64,000 bases of DNA, taken from the NCBI GenBank assembly GCA_949710005.1, contig OX453285.1, positions 25,780,502 through 25,844,501 on the forward strand. Reading direction: 5' to 3'. Within the stretch, counting starts at the first letter, position 1. Each line of letters starts with the position of its first letter. A program made the translations under genes and the position numbers. The notes under the pieces were generated by a model, which saw only the letters and a list, made by a program, of their open reading frames with translations, was not told the DNA's origin and searched no databases. This document shows, piece after piece, positions 22,901-33,500 of this stretch. The DNA is from Ricordea florida. Its lineage: Eukaryota > Cnidaria > Anthozoa > Corallimorpharia > Ricordeidae.

Positions 22901-25900
22901 GACCGAAATTTCTGTATCTTTCTGAATCCGAATGGCCCGAGGATCGAACGTCTCAGTCCGAAGATGAAGTTGCGCTTCAGGAAGTTGTTAAGACGCCGCC
23001 AACTACTGTTCACTCACTTGTGAATACATCAGCCAGCATGCCAGAGAACAAGATTGACCACATAGTCGATATCAATCGATTTCACGATCTAACAAAATTA
23101 CTTCGTGTAACTGCTCTCGTTATTAAGGCTGTCAAGTGTTTCAAGAATAAAGTTACTCATGTGAAGGGTACCGAGAGAGAGCTAATGAGATTAAGTGCAA
23201 CAGATGTAAAGGAAGCTGAACGCCTGTGGATCACATCAGTTCAAAGGTTGTCCTTCTCCAAGGAGATCGCATTTCTTCTGAGTAAAGACCGCAGCTCTAC
23301 CCCTACAACGTACGTTACACAGTTTGGACTGTTCTTAGACGAAGGAGTTATCAAGTGTAAGGGGAGACTCAACAATGCACCGTTACCAGTGCAGACGAGG
23401 AACCCCATTCTACTTCCAGCGAAACACGAATTCACCCGTTTATTGATCAGGCAGACGCACGAGTCTGTTAAACACAGTGGTATAAGGGACACTTTAACGA
23501 CACTACGAGAACGCTACTGGGTACTGCGTGGACGGGAAGCGGTGAAAAGGTTTATTCGAAGTTGTGTTATTTGTCGTAAACACGAAGGAACAGCATACAG
23601 CCCTTTACCTTCCGACGACCTGCCGAGTAACAGAGTCTCAGATGATCCACCGTTTACGCATATAGGTCTCGACTTCGCCGGACCGTTGTACGTCGACACT
23701 AAGAATTCAGAACAAGAAAGTAAAGAATCACAGAAAGTCTATGTGTGTCTCTTCACTTGCGCCTCCACTAGAGCTGTACACTTGGAACTCACACGAGGAC
23801 TTAGTGTTCAACCATTCTTACTTGCTTTACGAAGGTTCACTAGTCTAAGGGGACTGCCTGCTACCATCACTTCAGACAACGCCAAGACGTTCCGATCATC
23901 CTCTCAAGAAGTACGAAGGATAACCCGAGCAGAAGAAGTTTGGCGATACCTTGCGAACAAGCAAGTTACCTGGAATTTTATTGTCGAGAAAGCCCCGTGG
24001 TGGGGAGGATTCTGGGAACGCCTTGTGAGAACTGTTTTAGTGGAGATCGAAGGCGTTATCAATTCCAGACCCCTTACGTACGTGTATGATGACGAAGAAT
24101 CCATCTCTTACCCTTTAACACCTTTCCAATTGATCTATGGTCGACGAATAACTTCAACTCCGAATGCTGCTCACTATGAAGTTATCAGCACAAATCACTC
24201 ACTCACAAAGAAATCTCGTCATCATAGACAGGTTCTTCAACACCTCACCAATCATTGGCGTCGAGAGTACTTAAACGAGTTGAAAGAGCGATCTCAAGTT
24301 GGTAACAAGGGGAGCAACAGACGGCGTATTGCCATTGGAGACCTTGTGTTGCTGAAAAACGATTCAACGAGTAGAGCTTTCTGGAAACTAGGGAAAGTAG
24401 AAGAGCTTATTCCCGGAAGGGACGGCAACGTTCGAGCTGCTATAGTGAAAGTTATCAGTAATTCAGGTCGTCCATCTCATCTAAGAAGAGTCTTACAGCA
24501 TTTAGTGCCTATCGAAGTCAAAGTTCAGCCGGAATCTACGGTAGCTAATGAAGTCCGACCCGCGGATCAAAATACAAGGCCGAGACGCGCAGCAGCAGCC
24601 GCTGGCGAAGCTTTACGACGACATGCAACTTAATATTGTGTAAATAAGTTATTCGCTTTCACGAAATAACTTAGGGGAGTGTTAAAGACTTTCCTGCCTC
24701 CCTAGGACTGTGTTTTGTTTTTTAGATAAAGCGTTATTATTCTAGCCGTTTTGTTTGTACAGAACCAATCAGATGAGTTTTCCTGATCACGTGAATTGTA
24801 ACTCGATCATTGTATATACATTAATTGATATTCTGATCAAAGAGTTTTGAGTAGAATCGAAGAAAATAAACGATTAAAACGACTGCGATTAGCAAGTTTC
24901 TTAAATCTATCATATTTGCGATAAGTGTTTCCACGAGTCAATTACGAGAAATACAAGTTTCAATTAAAAAGTGCCTGAAAGGCTCAGAGCAATTTTCAAA
25001 TCGCTCCATCGTTTCAAATTTTGTGAGTTATCTAACTATTTTGCATAACTTTCTTTTGTTTTTGTGTGTGGGTTATGTACAAGTGCGTGTAATCTGACGA
25101 TTCTCTTTTCTCCTTTTGGCAAAAATCACCCGTTAGGGTAATCCCCCATGCGGTAAACGGCTGGAAATTACTGCCATTCAGATTGGCTAATCTGAACAGG
25201 GGGCGTATTTGTGTTATACCAATAGGCGACTCTTTAAGAATGAGACTCGTACCAGGTCCTTGGCATTCAAAATAATGCCTTAACTTCGAATGAATATGAA
25301 ATTGAAGGTGAAAAAGTCCTATTAGCCTTTTTCCAAGGTAAATCATCGTAAAAATGGCGTATTTATGCAGGAATTCCAAACAATCTTGTTGATTTGTGTT
25401 TTATTTTATGAATGTTTTGCGTTATTTTTTTAATTATGCGATTTTTCGTGAATTGTGCGATCGGATGCGATTTGAGGTCCATTGTGCAAAATCGCACCAT
25501 CGCGTAATACCAGAAGGCCTGATTCACGTTCATGGAATGTGTTCGTTGTTAGGTTATTTCTGTCCAGCACTGTACATAGTATTCTTTGTGAGGTAATTGT
25601 TTTATGTCCCTATAATTCAGGTGTCAAAATCTGAAGAATCAACATGCAATAAATCTTTTCCGGTGCTAGATAGTTACATTTAGTAAAACACGGCTTGGAT
25701 GTTGACATGCCAATCTGGTAAGTACCCAGGTTGTGACAGTGTGACCCCCCCTTTGAAAACTCCTAGCTATGCCCCTGGTTTGATGGCCTTGCTTCCACGA
25801 GTCTCCTCCTAATCAGTGGTAAAACATCTGAACTACATGGAAGTAATTGGAAGGTTGCAAGGTTTGACTCCTTTTAGAATAACTATGATTTCCTGATTCT

Positions 25901-28900
25901 GAGTTTACCTATGACAGTGCTAAAATTAATAATCCATCTTTCACAAGCTGTGTTCTTGTCCAATTAGATGCAAAGGAGTATGTCTTGAAGGCTCAGATCC
26001 TGGCTGGTGGAAGAGGGAAAGGGACTTTCTGTAGTGGCCTCAAGGGAGGTGTTCACTTGACTACAGAGTAAGAAAACATAAGCACAGAAAACTCTGATCT
26101 GTCAATTGTTATATACAGTACAGTACATTAGACCAAGAGTAAAATGCTGTCTTGACCATTGGCAAGTTTTTTTTTGCATCTCTTTTGAATGTGCAATAAT
26201 TTCAATCATTGCTTTCTTGAATCAAGCCCGAAGGAAATCGGACATTTAACTGAGCAAATGGTTGGATACAATCTGACAACCAAGCAGACCCCCCCTGATG
26301 GCGTTTTAGTCAAAAAGGTAAATCACTCTATTTCCTTAGTGAAAATTTATTTTCTAGCAAATAAGAAGTGTCTAACGCTTGTCACATCAGAACTGCAAGT
26401 TGCAATGATTTTTTTTGTTTAACAGGTGATGGTTGCAGAAAGTTACGACATTGCACGCGAGACATACCTTGCTATTTTGATGGACAGAAACTTTCAAGGC
26501 CCTGTGATTGTTGCAAGTCCCAAAGGAGGTGTTGACATAGAGGAAGTAGCAAAGAATACTCCAGAACATATACACAAGGTTTGAGAATTTCTGTTCACTT
26601 TTTACTTGTCAGGACTACTTTTCCATTATCATGGTTGTCCATAAAACTTAGAGTAGATGCCTGCCCCATATACCTCTTTGATTAATATTCATCTGCTGTT
26701 TTTTATCCATTTTGCAGATTGCTGTTGACATTTTTAAAGGATTGCCTGATGAGGATGCACTATATCTTGCAGAGAAGCTGGAATTTAAGGGTCCTCTTTT
26801 GGAGCGAGTAAGTATCGTGACTCAATGGTGAAGACAATTAAAGGGGTCAGTTTTACAAAGGCATAATCAAATGAACATTGTTGATAACCTGCCAAATTTC
26901 TTGTGTATGTTTGATTCACAAACTTTACATAGTTCTGAATTTTTTTGTTTTGTTTTGCATTTGACCGGCTGCTTTCAACGTCACTACCAAATGAACAAGA
27001 CATATCCAGATGTCCTCCTGCCCAAACTTTAATGAAACCTCTGACTGTAGCTTTCTTTATTCATTCTCTCTCATTTTATCACTGCTTGCCTTGAATAGCC
27101 TTTGCTAACTGCAAGCAGTGTATATTGATCCTGTGTTGTAATAAAGTGAAATTCTTCTGCAGTAAAGTAAAGTAGCAATAACTGCATTTCCTTACTACCC
27201 CCCTCCCCCTTCCCCAGAAGATGCTTGATGATGATGCAATTCTAATGCAATGGCTTTACCATGTTCTTTTGTCTTTTAGGGAGAGTTTTTTAATTAAGTG
27301 ATTACTTAATCAATTAATTCATTTTTTTTATGTTGGTGTTACTGTCTTGTCCCAGTATTTTTTAGACTTGACTATCAAATTACTCTTTGTTAGGCTGCTG
27401 AGCAAATTAAAGCTCTTTACAAGCTTTTTCTTAAAGTTGATGCCACACAAGTTGAAATCAACCCTTTTGGAGAAACTCCTGATGGCAAAGGTAATTTTAA
27501 ACTTCTCAAAAACAAAAAATCAATATCTCTTACTAACTGAGGTCGAGGTCTGTACTGTAAGTTACGGACCAAGTTTTTTTCCACTTGGATTTATGGCCCA
27601 AGCGCGAAGCATGCGGGCAATAAATCCAAGAGGAAAAAAAGATGATCCGTAACTTACAGTATGGACCAAGAAAACGAGGTTTGTAAGATATTTATTGTAT
27701 CTCTGGAGACATTTTGGTGACCAAAACAAAAGTTTGAATTTAGCAGGCCATACCATGAAGTATGGCCTGCTAAATTGACCAATCACAGCGCACATACTAA
27801 CTGAGAGATGTAATAAATATTATTTGGTAGTATATTGTTGCTACGTCTGGTACTTGATTCTGTTTTCTACTGTCTTTAAACTCTGCTTCCAAGGTGATAA
27901 ACTAATTCATTATTCTTCAGTTAGTTCAGGGAAATAGACTGCCTTGCATTATGAATAAATAAAAAAAAATGTTTTACAGGATGGAAAACCTTTCAGTGGC
28001 AGGCGGCCTTGGTAGTGCTGTTCTTCAGTACTCTTGTCAGTAATGCTTTGCTAGCCAATCAGAACAATCAGAAACATGAACAGCTACTTTTTTGTAGAAG
28101 TGATAAATGTTGTAAGTTTCAGTGGAATGTATCTGTTATCCATTATTAATTTTTTTTGGATATTTGATTGCTTTCAGTTGTTTGTTTTGATGCAAAGTTC
28201 AATTTTGATGACAGTGCCAAATTCAGACAACAAGAAGTGTTTGCCATGGATGACCAGAGCGAGAGTGACCCTCGGGAAGTTGAAGCAGGAAAACACAACC
28301 TGAGTTACATTGGCCTAGATGGAAACATTGCATGTTTAGGTATAGCTTAACCCTTTCCCCCCTAAAAGTGACTTAATAGATTTTACTCTGGCAAACCCCA
28401 GACAATATTACTTGTCACAGGGAGACCCCTTAGGGGTGAAAGGGTTAGAGGTTAGAGCTGTATTGTATGACTCAAGGTTTGACTCTAGGAGTAGAAGAAT
28501 TAAAAGTTAGAACCACATTGTGTGACTCTGACAAGGTTTGACTGTGGGAGTGAAAGGGTGAAACATTAGAACCACATTGTATAAATCTAGGTTTAACTCT
28601 GGGAGTGAAAGGGTTAAAAGATAGAACCACATTGTATGACTCAAGGTTTGACTGTGGGAGCGAAAGGGTTAAAAGATAGTAATCATATTGTATGACTCAA
28701 GGTTTGACTCTGGGAGTGAAATAATTGAAAGTTAGAAGCACATTCCATGACTCAGGATTTGGCACTGTGAACAAAAATACTGCAGTACAATAAATCACAA
28801 TTTCTGATTTCTCTTTGCAGTGAATGGTGCTGGTCTTGCCATGGCAACAATGGACATAATCAAGCTTCATGGTGGCATGCCTGCTAATTTTCTTGACCTT

Positions 28901-30526
28901 GGAGGAGGGGTACAAGAGGAGGGTGTGTTCCATGCATTTGACATTGTCACTAAAGACCCAAGAGTAAGTTTTGGCTTATGGCTTATTCCATCCATTTGTT
29001 TCAAGAAATATATCAAACACGAGATGAGAGCTTACGTATTAAAAAGTTAAAACAGTACCACAGTACAGTACTGTTCAGAAGCTTTCCATAGAATGGTCAC
29101 ACTGCATAGTTTGATCCACAGATGAAAAAGTTAGAACCACACTGTATAGTAAAACAAACAGTACCACAGTACAGTACTGTTCAGTAGCTTTACAAAGAAT
29201 GGTCACACTGCATGGCTTGATCCACAGATGAAAAAGTTAGAACCACACTGTATAGTAAAACAAACAGTACCACAGTACAGTACTGTTCAGTAGCTTTACA
29301 AAGAATGGTCACACTGCATGGTTTGATCCACAGATGAAAAAGATAGAACCACACTGTATAGTAAAACAAACAGTACCACAGTACAGGACTGTTCAGTAGC
29401 TTTCCATAGAATGGTCACACTGCATGGTTTGATACACAGATGAAAACGTTAGAACCACACTGTATAGTAAAACAAACAGTACCACAGTACAGTACTGTTC
29501 AGTAACTTTACAAAGAATGGTCACACTGCATGGTTTGATCCACAGATGAAAAAGATAGAACCACACTGTATAGTAAAACAAACAGTACCACAGTACAGTA
29601 CTGGTCAGTAGCTTTACAAAGAATGGTCACACTGCATGGTTTGATTCACAGATGAAAAAGTTAGAACCACACTGTATAGTAAAACAATCAGTACCACAGT
29701 ACAGTACTGGTCAGTAGCTTTCCAACTAATGGTCGCGCTACGTAATTTGATTCACTGAATAATTTCTTTCTTAGGTGAAGTCAATCCTGATAAACATTTT
29801 TGGTGGTATTATTGATTGCTCCATTGTGGCAAATGGAATCACATCAGCGTACAAAAGACTTGATGTTGATGTTCCAGTCATTGTGCGGCTACATGGTAAG
29901 TGGTTTTAAAATGAATGGTCTGAAACCAAAACCAATGTAATCACTCACTCAGACTGATCACGAGAGGTGCCCTCAGTCCAATGAACACATCAGAACTCAA
30001 AACAAATATACATCTGTGCAAAACACTTTTACACCAAGTTTGCGGAGAGAGATAGTGGAAGGGAGGGGAGATAAGGGTATTCAAGAAACACACATTTATT
30101 TCTCTTGTACCCCACCCACGTATCTCTCCATCGTGCTATACATTTTTGGCAGAAAAAAAAACTGATAAACTCCAAGTGTGGGGGTTTACATTCTTTGAGG
30201 GAGAGGAGATAAGGGTATTCAACAAACACTTATGTATCCCCCTCCTACCGCACCCTGTAATCTCTCGAGTTCTCATATAACTCTTTGATGGTAGAAGACC
30301 CATACAGACCGCTTGTAGCGCTCGATATACATAGATTTTGTCTCGAAAATAAGAGTCTCAATTGTCAAAGCAGTTTAGTGATGTGGTAATGTTAGCTTAT
30401 TTTCTCTTATTAGGCAACAACGCGGATACGGCAAAACACATTTTAACAGAGAGTGGGATGCCATTGATCCCAGCAGATGACATGGACGACGCAGCAAGAA
30501 AAGCGGTTATTAGTCTCAGCAACTGA
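16918..30526 (+). CDS. SUCLG2: Succinate--CoA ligase [GDP-forming] subunit beta, mitochondrial
   Basis: Exons: 16918-17007, 17609-17756, 25968-26067, 26227-26317, 26426-26578, 26718-26807, 27394-27490, 28178-28339, 28821-28963, 29775-29895, 30414-30526; all GT-AG, phases consistent, 435 residues (human 432). Exon 1 encodes an Arg-rich mitochondrial presequence ([20 protein letters not shown]). The ATP-grasp part shows [25 protein letters not shown] and [12 protein letters not shown]; the C-terminal ligase part shows [47 protein letters not shown] and INIFGGI. The enzyme links succinyl-CoA hydrolysis to nucleoside triphosphate formation in the TCA cycle. Overall similarity is to the GTP-type rather than the ATP-type beta subunit. 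Intron 2 (8.2 kb) contains a nested BEL/Pao insertion; introns 7-9 contain MITEs and satellites. Confidence 0.96.
17201..17308. mobile_element. Short MITE-like inverted repeat in SUCLG2 intron 1
   Basis: Arms taccgacgcacagatgacgta and the inverse of tacgtcatcagtgccgata enclose about 65 bp. The left arm plus about 30 more bases is also found at 60518-60565 upstream of NISCH. The arms contain TGACGTA, a CRE/ATF-like core. Confidence 0.55.
17455..17530. repeat. ATT-rich microsatellite
   Basis: Irregular (att)n and (ctt)n runs in SUCLG2 intron 1. Confidence 0.7.
17960..18065. repeat. Short imperfect tandem repeat
   Basis: Repeats of a roughly 12-15-base unit resembling catgttccattcgt and its variants, just left of the element at 18069. 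Confidence 0.6.
18892..19117 (+). repeat. 5' LTR of BEL/Pao element
   Basis: 226 bp starting TGTTAAAGACTTTCC; includes a gtatataca TATA-like stretch and AATAAA at 19078-19083. Confidence 0.95.
19168..24633 (+). CDS. BEL/Pao Gag-Pol polyprotein
   Basis: A single 1821-residue frame. Domains in order: Gag-like helical region with the DUF1759 pattern ([18 protein letters not shown]) at about 150-300; three zinc-knuckle-like Cys clusters ([13 protein letters not shown] about 356, [14 protein letters not shown] about 387, then [13 protein letters not shown]); aspartic protease ([13 protein letters not shown], about 480); reverse transcriptase with YVDDLLSG at about 899; an A17-type peptidase-like stretch and RNase H ([16 protein letters not shown], about 1110); integrase with an HHCC finger (about 1430-1470) and D, D, E at about 1501, 1570 and 1616; a DUF5641-like tail (GDLVLLKND). 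No stop or frameshift. After the integrase Glu the frame passes directly from WERLVR to TVLVEIEG; related elements usually have about 20 more residues here, so an in-frame deletion is suspected. Confidence 0.95.
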   Translation: MTTEEKKERLARLRAIRGAQRSVVTKNVSKVKDIIEDEAFTFSDQVQELEVTSRLLEAKLKTLEDIDKEVLSLCSVEEIPQEIEESEKYVEKIIKCQKKISDVSQRTAGETPETIHPLAGLIQALPGGMPPPQHATNQVKAKLPKLILPKFRGDVTTWTGFWESYKSAVHDNESISKIDKFNYLRSLLEGAASRAIQGLTLSTSNYDSAVEILEQRFGRPQQIIAAHMDEILKLQPCTSDRPSSLRFLYDKLSVHVRGLSSLGVSSHEYGSLLIPIIMSKLPNEIRLEIARNSTSDVWRIDELLETIKGEIEAREASEAIKAQEVPGRKHNPSSGKLNPSASTVVSTEDKMFQIRCVYCNGEHYSASCTKVRQSKDRREILRMNNRCFICLKTGHGANSCFKTKKCRHCDGKHHQSICARIDTPAEDQRNLNRNDNLRQTHNESTTVTTTTANSMTKGTVLLQTASCTVVNGSNSIPVRVLFDNGSQRSYVSSSVTSRLKLKPVSSENLHINTFGVTNYRKQKCNVVKLCLQTRSHEELELYALNYPVICSLLPSKISVVDYVHLEGLDFADNFDSSESIDVLIGSDYYWDFVTGDFIKGDHGPTAVYSKFGWLLSGPTYDQSSSSVVSSNLIISGERNSMLEGQDDELTESLKKFWESESVGIEEQQISADKRMPEIYHNGRNYEIGFPWKEDFQPSKNGYQLSENRLRSLHFKLKRDPDLLRVYDKIIRDQEQAGIVERVPEEETSINKSWVHYSPHHAVIRKDRETTKVRIVYDGSAKSSKEELSLNDCLETGDNYIPHIFDMLSRFRSNLIGLTADIEKAFLMVSIKEEDRNMLRFLWFDNPEQDRPKITPFRFNRLLFGLRPSPSILGATIVHHLRLYKKSEPEMAALLEKSFYVDDLLSGAGNEEKTLEIYRKSKRIMADGGFNLRKWNCNSLKVMSEISNSERPQEDLVTQSNLTSDDTIEDDQSYAKTTTGLDSPSTTENTVVKVLGLNWNTLSDELFFHFSSLYEYAKSLPLNKRSVLKVSSKIFDPMGFLSPFTICLKILFQELCLTKTNWDEELQGSLLQRWKSVLEEIRCFETVRIPRCYFSTTPVEVQVHAFSDASDRAYSAVVYLRSRYNDGRVEVKLATSKAKVAPTTKQSTPRLELQGALSLARLVNKFNSAIEGNNRIVYWCDSETTLCWIKNRRVWKQYVQNRVEEIRSLTTKNSWRHCPGPLNPADLPSRGSTSTTLVTCETWWKGPKFLYLSESEWPEDRTSQSEDEVALQEVVKTPPTTVHSLVNTSASMPENKIDHIVDINRFHDLTKLLRVTALVIKAVKCFKNKVTHVKGTERELMRLSATDVKEAERLWITSVQRLSFSKEIAFLLSKDRSSTPTTYVTQFGLFLDEGVIKCKGRLNNAPLPVQTRNPILLPAKHEFTRLLIRQTHESVKHSGIRDTLTTLRERYWVLRGREAVKRFIRSCVICRKHEGTAYSPLPSDDLPSNRVSDDPPFTHIGLDFAGPLYVDTKNSEQESKESQKVYVCLFTCASTRAVHLELTRGLSVQPFLLALRRFTSLRGLPATITSDNAKTFRSSSQEVRRITRAEEVWRYLANKQVTWNFIVEKAPWWGGFWERLVRTVLVEIEGVINSRPLTYVYDDEESISYPLTPFQLIYGRRITSTPNAAHYEVISTNHSLTKKSRHHRQVLQHLTNHWRREYLNELKERSQVGNKGSNRRRIAIGDLVLLKNDSTSRAFWKLGKVEELIPGRDGNVRAAIVKVISNSGRPSHLRRVLQHLVPIEVKVQPESTVANEVRPADQNTRPRRAAAAAGEALRRHAT
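24680..24905 (+). repeat. 3' LTR of BEL/Pao element
   Basis: 226 bp, about 99 percent identical to the 5' LTR, differing in acaacaatt versus acattaatt and gatcgaag versus gatcaaag. Confidence 0.95.
27523..27811. mobile_element. Multi-hairpin MITE family D, copy 2
   Basis: Begins tatctcttactaactgagg and ends ctaactgagagatg, with the same internal blocks as at 6740-6963, here nearly full length (289 bp). It starts 32 bp after the SUCLG2 exon 7 donor. Confidence 0.85.
28347..28447. mobile_element. piggyBac-like MITE (family E), diverged copy
   Basis: Starts TTAACCCTTTC and ends gggtgaaagggttag, with the internal tagattttactctggc word (inverse of family E gagtaaaatct). It begins 7 bp after the SUCLG2 exon 8 donor. 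See better copies at 36647, 36786 and 54761. Confidence 0.6.
28448..28775. repeat. Tandem repeat, about 56-60-bp unit
   Basis: About five copies of a unit built from ttagaaccacattgtatgac, tcaaggtttgactctggg and agtgaaagggttaaaag. The agtgaaagggttaa part equals the terminal repeat of the adjacent MITE, and the ttagaaccacattgtat part resembles the 106-bp satellite further on. Confidence 0.85.
29045..29757 (+). repeat. 106-bp satellite array in SUCLG2 intron 9
   Basis: The word aacagtacca (last copy aatcagtacc) recurs at 29051, 29157, 29263, 29369, 29475, 29581 and 29687, exactly every 106 bases; six full monomers and a partial one. The same monomer in reverse orientation fills 51405-52125. The unit length is not a multiple of three and carries stops, so it is not a coding repeat. 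Confidence 0.97.
30030..30240. repeat. Two-copy direct repeat in SUCLG2 intron 10
   Basis: The words gaggggagataagggtattcaa...aaacac and aggagataagggtattcaa...aaacac recur about 130 bases apart, each followed by a C-rich tatctc end. Confidence 0.5.
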
Positions 30527-33500
30527 TGATAGTTAGGAGTTAATGACCTTTGAGACAAGCGCTGGAGCTCTAAACCCTTCCACTCGCGGCAGTGATAGAT
30601 AAACATTTTCTCCTTACAACATCAATGGACTGTTTAGCAAACAGATGAGTGACAATTTAGAAGAATATCAGTCCAAGGATATTGTATCGATTCAAGGCCA
30701 AATTCTCCAAACTGACGCCTAAGGAAAAGTACGGTAATCCATGAGGAGAATTACTACTCAGTTCGCAGGAACACGGAGGAGGATATTTTTAGGCGCACTG
30801 TTTTTGTCTTGCAAATATATTATACAATAGTGTTGGGTTTTCCTATTTTCTGTTTTTCCCTTTTTTTCTGTAAGATCGCTAACTTGAAGTACTTTATTCG
30901 TTCGGTAGTTGGCAGATATTGAATCGTCCGGAAAGCGAAATCTGAGAGTTAGCCTGCTGGAACGAGCAAGCCAATATTTTAAATTTCGTATTAGAAACCA
31001 ACTGGCATACAACCTTAACTTTGATAATATAAATTGTTTATTTGTCACACGATGTGGTCACTGGATGTTGATATTATCATCACATTTTCCACGATGAACA
31101 ACAACCCGTTCCCTAACATCAACCTTAACTTTGATCTCAATATTTATTAATTTTGATCTTATACATGATGAAATATGCTTTTCTGTTCAAACGCGGACAG
31201 TTCAATTTACTGCTCTTTGTCTGTCGCAGAATAGATAGTGAATACTTTAACCAATCACATTTAGCCCTCCTAGTATAGTTTTTACTGTTTTAGGAGTATC
31301 TTATTAAAGCGTTAAAGCAGGACTCGTGATTGTATGCGAGTTTGTTCCCACTTAATTTCTGTAAACCGTTGAAGGGCCCTGCGTTTGTAAGCCGGTATTC
31401 TGACATTTGCTTAAGAGGGTTAAATCCTGGTGTGTTGTACTATTCTAAGAGATTATAAACAGTTTTTTTTATCTTCGCCGGAACGCATGCACGAATTGAA
31501 TCTAATTTAAAATTCAAGAATTCAAGATTTGTTGATTCTATTTAGGTAATGCTTCAATTAACAATTCATACTAAGTGCTCCAATTAACAATTCACAGTTC
31601 TAGTTTGTGCGAGTCAATACTCCAATTGTTTTTGAAGAAACCCACAGTACCAGCCTTAATTTTAAACCGATAACTACTTTTTTTTTACTTTTCAGGGAAA
31701 TTGTCTTTTTCCATGCGCGGCCATTTTCGCTACTCGCTGTCATAGAATAGACAGCGAATGCGTTCGGAAATCAGATTGCAGGATTCGTGGTAGTGAGCGA
31801 ATTTGTTTCTGCTAAATTTCTTTATAAAACTGTGGAAGAGACCAGCGTTTATAAGCAGGTATTTTGGTGGTTGGGGAGAGGGATAAATTTTGGTGTATAC
31901 GTAAGATTCCTGGACGAAATACGTGAATAAGTTTTCTTCCATTTTAAGATTACGTAATGCTCTAATAGGTAATAACACACTGTCTCTTTTGTTCTTTACC
32001 GATAGCAATCTCTCTATATTTTGCATAACGCGTCAGATACTCTAAAGGTCAGATGCATTTATCAGACCACCACGACGTGTTAATTTCAGTAGGACGCCAG
32101 GGCAAAGTACAATGAATGTCTTAACAATTAACATATGAAATAGACGAAACAGTTTTTTCTCTTCAAACTCATTGAAACATTTTTAGCTGTATTCCAAGTT
32201 ACACAGTGGCTACTTTTTTTTAGCGGCGAACAAACAGTGGGGAGTCTGACCAGCTCAACGGGGGGCAAATCGCGAACGGAGTCAAATATCAATTGATGCT
32301 ATTTGATTATATGGGTTACCTTCAAATGATCTAATACTTTTTTTTCAATATCTTCGCAACAATAGCTATTTATACCGGTTTGTTTGTTTGTTTCTTGTTT
32401 GCTAGTGGAAGTACATAATATTTTCACCGCAACCTCTTGCTTTCTCCCTTGCTCGAGAAGTAGGCACTGAACTTTTTCCAAATGTTCTCTTGCTTTTACA
32501 AAATGTCACTTTCATAGGAACCGTGTTCTGCAGGGACGCCGTAATCAATTTTCAGTCTCCAGCTATAACTTTCGTGTGAAAATTTCGCAACCTGTCAATA
32601 TCATGAGCTATCAGCCGGCCGTGCCGGGGTTGCAAGCCTTGTAACTTGCATTCAAACTTAAATTAGGCAGTTTAGCCGCTATGCTTTGTCTACCCGCCTG
32701 TAGGAACCTATTCGTTACATACCGAAAATGGGTTTTGTTTTCTGACAATTCTTGGCGTAAAGGCGGCGGGAATGTTATAACCTATACTTTCTCACATTTG
32801 TAACTGTTTCACTAAGTGTTCAGACTTAACGCATTTTGTACTTAAGTTCAGCTTCAAAAGTGATCATCAAGATTTGACTTGTTACGTTTACTGCATCAGT
32901 GACTCGTAGATCACGCTAATTACGAAGTCTTCCAGGAGGCCTTGGCCAGCGATAACCGCTAACTGCCATGTTCACTTTTGCAATTGAGTTCGACTAATTA
33001 GGTTCGACGTTTGAATCAAATTCCGCCGAACTCAACTATTTGGGTCAACCCAAATTGGTATTAGGTTCGGCACCTATAAAGTTTGGCGTTTCAGCCTGGC
33101 CTGAGGGACATAAAATTGTCTCCATTCAATTTTCCCTTCTTCAGCTTTCTACCTTATTTTGACTGCTGCATGTCAATCAATGATTTTTTCGTGTGAAGTT
33201 TTTTTGTCTCCTGTTTGCGCAGATTTACTGCCGCTTACCCACTTAACAAAGAAACTTTGGCCCTCTTCATTGTATATCGAACGGATAATGTAAAATAGAT
33301 TTTCCACCAAATTAATTGAGCTATTTTATCAGGGGTTTTAAAAATATGTGTTACAAACGGTTTTATGCGTCGTTTTGCTTCATTTATTGGAGCCTGCGGT
33401 GTTCTAACAGATATTTACACCGGCATTTAATTTTTTTCCTCGTTGTCGAGATTTTTCGTCACCCCCTGTGAACTAGATGTACGCAAGAGTGAAGTAAAGA

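Larger units (their letters stand above)
18892..24905 (+). mobile_element. BEL/Pao LTR retrotransposon, complete
   Basis: Two 226-bp LTRs (18892-19117 and 24680-24905) differ at about three positions. A 5-bp target duplication tctat flanks the element (18887-18891, 24906-24910). A primer-binding site TGGCGCCCAACGTGGGGC directly follows the 5' LTR (19118-19135) and a short purine run aggggag precedes the 3' LTR. One uninterrupted gag-pol frame lies between. It sits in SUCLG2 intron 2, in sense orientation, nested in an older element. Confidence 0.97.
18069..25521. mobile_element. Older DNA element with CAGGCCTTCTG ends, split by the BEL/Pao insertion
   Basis: Both ends start CAGGCCTTCTG reading inward (left 18069, right 25521 on the other strand), followed by gcgat/tgtgcg-rich subterminal repeats. 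Flanks share attcac (18063-18068 and 25522-25527). Removing the retrotransposon leaves about 1.43 kb with no intact frame. The CAGG terminus is hAT-like, but the 6-bp flank match is not the usual 8, so the class is uncertain. Confidence 0.65.

Noticed and set aside
25032..25379. 115-residue minus-strand open frame right of the BEL/Pao element
   Set aside because: It lies in the decayed host element and shows no domain; likely chance.
29045..29757. CRISPR-like array
   Set aside because: The whole 106-bp unit repeats without unique spacers, inside an intron of an animal gene.
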